From the NCBI RefSeq assembly GCF_000520995.1, contig NZ_JACA01000013.1, positions 62,001 to 126,000 on the forward strand: a stretch of 64,000 nt of DNA, read 5' to 3'. Source of the stretch: Aquimarina macrocephali JAMB N27. GTDB taxonomy: Bacteria; Bacteroidota; Bacteroidia; Flavobacteriales; Flavobacteriaceae. The notes beneath the pieces were generated by a model. The model was given only the letters and a program-made list of their open reading frames with translations, searched no databases and was not told where the DNA came from. Made by a program: the position numbers and the translations under genes. Within the stretch, counting starts at the first letter, position 1. Every line of letters starts with the position of its first letter. Below, in pieces: positions 61,792 through 64,000 of the stretch.

Positions 61792-63402
61792 ATGTGCGAA
61801 ACTAATCACTCCCAAAATATAAAAAAAGACGGGTCTTGTAATACAGAAGACCATATAAAATGGAACAGAAGATCTTTCCTTCAGGCATTAGGCCTTGTTG
61901 GTGGAGGATCAATGATGCTAGGGAACACTCCTCTTTCGGTTTCACGACCTTCCCCTTTATCAATAGCCCTTAGCCAGGCACCAAATGACAATATTCTAAT
62001 TCTTGTTAGGTTACAAGGAGGTAATGATGGATTTAATACCATTATACCTGTTTATGATTATGATATTTATGCCAATGCCAGACCTCTTATAAAAATTCCT
62101 CCAAGTGAATTTATTACGCTTGATGATGATTATGCTATGCCAAAACCAATGAACAAATTAGAAAGTGTTTGGGGTGATGGTCAAATGAGAGTCGTTCATG
62201 GTGTAGGCTACGAAGATTCATCTTTATCTCATTTTAGAGGTTCTGATATCTATGCTAATACCAATCTAGAAGAAGAAGACAGAACTGGTTTTATGGGAAG
62301 ATATTTTCAGGAAATTTACCCCGATTATATTTTTAACCCACCAGCCAGTCCTCCTTCTATACAGATAGGAAGTATAGGAAACTTAATTTTTAAAGGGCCA
62401 GAGAATGATTTCTCTTTTGCCGTTTCTGATCCCAGAAGATTACTACAGATTGCAGAAAATGGGACTTCATATAGTACAGATGGTCTTGGAGAATGTACTT
62501 ATGATGACAGAGTAAGACATCTTAGAGAAGTTACAAACACTACATTTACTTATGCCGATGTAATTAGTGCAGCATACGAACGATCTACTGATTTTGGCGG
62601 GTATCTCGATGATAGCCTAGGTAGACAATTAAGTGTTATTTCCAGATTAATCAAAGGAAATCTGGGAACCAAAGTATATTTAGTAACTCTAGGTGGGTTC
62701 GACACTCATAACAATCAAATACAAAGACACCAGGAGCTTCTTAATTCATTTTCTGAAGCAGTAAGTAACTTCTATAAAGATCTTACCGCAGCAGGATGGG
62801 ATGATAAAGTACTTACTATGACTATGTCTGAATTTGGTAGACGATTTAGAGAAAATGGATCTCTGGGAACAGATCATGGTACTGCAGCACCAACCATGTT
62901 TTTTGGTTCTGCCCTTAACGGAAATGGTTTTGCTGGGGAACATCCAGATTTATCGAACTTAACCCGTGGAGGTAATGTATTTAACACTACAGATTTCAGG
63001 CAGGTTTATGCTACCGTAATGAAAGATTGGTTGTGTATTGATGAAAACACAGTAGGAAGAGTCCTTCTGGACGGCTCCTTTGAATCCTTAGACTTAGGGT
63101 TCAATTGTTCAGGTATTAATCCTAATATTCCTATCGATGGAGAAGGAATCACTCACATTGTTACCTATAGTGATAGTCAAACCTATATAAATATTGCAAA
63201 TCCAGAAACCACTCATGTAGATATAGCGCTTTATAATGTGATAGGGCAAAAAGTAGCTACCTTAAGAAATGAGGTGTTAACAGAAGGAGAGCATGTTATT
63301 GATGTAAAACTATCTGCAAATACAAGGCTAAGTACTGGCCCTTATGTATATCAGATTCAGACCAATAACGGTAATTATAGCAAATCAATTTTGATTTCAT
63401 AA
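61792..63402 (+). CDS. DUF1501 family protein with Tat-like signal and T9SS sorting domain
   Basis: A 536-residue protein from ATG 61792. WNRRSFLQALGLVGGGSMML is a twin-arginine signal. The DUF1501 body has ILVRLQGGNDGFNTIIPVYD, VVHGVGYEDSSLSHFRGSDI, LGGFDTHNNQIQRHQELL and MSEFGRRFRENGSLGTDHGT, which resembles the sulfatase/phosphatase fold. The last ~75 residues (IALYNVIGQKVATLRNEVLT, TGPYVYQIQTNNGNYSKSIL) are a T9SS type A domain. It is paired with DUF1800. A Tat signal together with a T9SS tail suggests folding before export across both membranes. Confidence 0.92.
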   Translation: MCETNHSQNIKKDGSCNTEDHIKWNRRSFLQALGLVGGGSMMLGNTPLSVSRPSPLSIALSQAPNDNILILVRLQGGNDGFNTIIPVYDYDIYANARPLIKIPPSEFITLDDDYAMPKPMNKLESVWGDGQMRVVHGVGYEDSSLSHFRGSDIYANTNLEEEDRTGFMGRYFQEIYPDYIFNPPASPPSIQIGSIGNLIFKGPENDFSFAVSDPRRLLQIAENGTSYSTDGLGECTYDDRVRHLREVTNTTFTYADVISAAYERSTDFGGYLDDSLGRQLSVISRLIKGNLGTKVYLVTLGGFDTHNNQIQRHQELLNSFSEAVSNFYKDLTAAGWDDKVLTMTMSEFGRRFRENGSLGTDHGTAAPTMFFGSALNGNGFAGEHPDLSNLTRGGNVFNTTDFRQVYATVMKDWLCIDENTVGRVLLDGSFESLDLGFNCSGINPNIPIDGEGITHIVTYSDSQTYINIANPETTHVDIALYNVIGQKVATLRNEVLTEGEHVIDVKLSANTRLSTGPYVYQIQTNNGNYSKSILIS

Positions 63403-63414
63403 AATAGATTAATG

Positions 63415-63464
63415 TAACCCTTACATTCATTCAAAATAATTGGATGATGTAGGGGTTATATTTT
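63415..63464 (+). terminator. Terminator of the DUF1800-DUF1501 pair
   Basis: TAACCCTTACAT (63415-63426) pairs with ATGTAGGGGTTA (63447-63458) over 12 positions with one G-U, followed by TATTTT. Confidence 0.8.
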
Positions 63465-63478
63465 GCAAGTGTTTTTAT

Positions 63479-63486
63479 TACCTTTG
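63479..63486 (+). promoter_or_regulatory. Probable -7 element of metG
   Basis: TACCTTTG is an exact TAnnTTTG match 20 nt upstream of the metG ATG. Confidence 0.55.
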
Positions 63487-63505
63487 TGCCTTATTTTTTA
63501 GCATT

Positions 63506-64000
63506 ATGAGCACGACGGGAAGATATACAATTACAGCAGCTTTACCATATACCAATGGTCCTATTCACATAGGCCACCTGGCAGGGGTTTATATCCCGGC
63601 AGATATTTACTCACGTTTCCTTAGAATGACTGGCAATGATGTTGCCTTTATTTGTGGTAGTGATGAGCATGGTGCTGCTATTCCTATGCGAGCTAAAAAA
63701 GAAGGAGTTTCACCACAAGTAATTATAGATAAGTATCATACAATCATTAAAAAGTCTTTTAATGATTTTGGAATTTCATTTGATAATTACTCAAGAACCT
63801 CTGCTCCTATTCATCATGAAACCGCTTCAGAATTTTTTAAGAAATTATACGATGACGGTAAATTTATAGAAGAAACATCAGAACAATTATACGATCCAGA
63901 AGCCGAGCAATTTCTGGCAGATCGATTTGTAGTAGGTACTTGCCCTAAGTGTGGCCATGAAGAAGCATATGGTGATCAATGCGAAAATTGCGGTAGTTCT
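63506..64000 (+). CDS. metG: Methionyl-tRNA synthetase (5' part)
   Basis: 165 codons are visible before the window ends. [19 protein letters not shown] carries the class I HIGH motif. [20 protein letters not shown] is the conserved MetRS segment, and [20 protein letters not shown] starts the zinc-binding insert. The 3' end is outside the window. The promoter lies immediately upstream. Confidence 0.96.
   Translation, partial: MSTTGRYTITAALPYTNGPIHIGHLAGVYIPADIYSRFLRMTGNDVAFICGSDEHGAAIPMRAKKEGVSPQVIIDKYHTIIKKSFNDFGISFDNYSRTSAPIHHETASEFFKKLYDDGKFIEETSEQLYDPEAEQFLADRFVVGTCPKCGHEEAYGDQCENCGSS

Noticed and set aside
1..64000. CRISPR arrays, IS elements with transposases, prophage or integrase genes
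   Set aside because: No regularly spaced repeats, no transposase, integrase or phage structural genes were seen on either strand.

Overview
The window looks like chromosomal DNA of a marine-type member of the Flavobacteriaceae (Bacteroidota), possibly close to Aquimarina. The genus is inferred from general gene character, not from a database match. The supporting signs are low GC, very weak or absent Shine-Dalgarno sequences, TAnnTTTG-type -7 promoter elements, two secreted proteins with type IX secretion (T9SS) C-terminal domains, a DUF1800/DUF1501 pair, an HTTM protein and an MglA/Rab-like small GTPase.

Region 1 (1-10.8 kb) is an accessory block of small redox and detoxification genes: DoxX (cut by the window edge), tautomerase, DJ-1/PfpI, NTF2-like, nitronate monooxygenase, CPBP protease, PafA-like phosphatase, flavodoxin-like quinone reductase, epoxide hydrolase and SDR. 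It shows several signs of decay. One SDR has lost its catalytic core, a cupin gene is stopped by a single amber codon, and a truncated haemoglobin is fused in frame to a DUF1348 domain. A tRNA-Leu(CAA) closes the block.

Region 2 (11-24.5 kb) is core housekeeping: prs, rplY, pth, ribF, an HTTM membrane protein, a TPR histidine kinase, serS, a TPR protein, DUF4286, rsmA, mgtE and a thioesterase. Two copies of a palindromic repeat family lie here and a third sits upstream of mfd.

Region 3 (24.5-38.9 kb) holds a DUF2807 protein, a SerA-like dehydrogenase followed by an HD hydrolase and a membrane-anchored LuxR regulator, small metabolic genes, a four-gene arsenic-response cluster without an efflux pump, an MscS channel, a two-domain OlsF-like acyltransferase, aspartate kinase and fructose-1,6-bisphosphatase.

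Region 4 (39.1-43.5 kb) is the most interesting. Four tightly packed genes encode a coiled-coil protein, a protein with a longin/roadblock-like C-terminal domain, a Ras/Rab-like GTPase and a soluble hybrid histidine kinase, which suggests a GTPase-gated phosphorelay. Nearby, a sigma-54-type promoter drives a short transcript of about 230 nt that ends at a strong terminator and carries only tiny ORFs.

Region 5 (43.5-64 kb) contains a LamG surface protein, an aminotransferase-V enzyme, mfd, an unknown lipoprotein, an XRE-membrane regulator with a serine hydrolase, an NHL lipoprotein, an AraC regulator divergent from a secreted DUF3472-ricin-T9SS protein, YraN, LD-carboxypeptidase, the DUF1800/DUF1501 pair, and the 5' end of metG.
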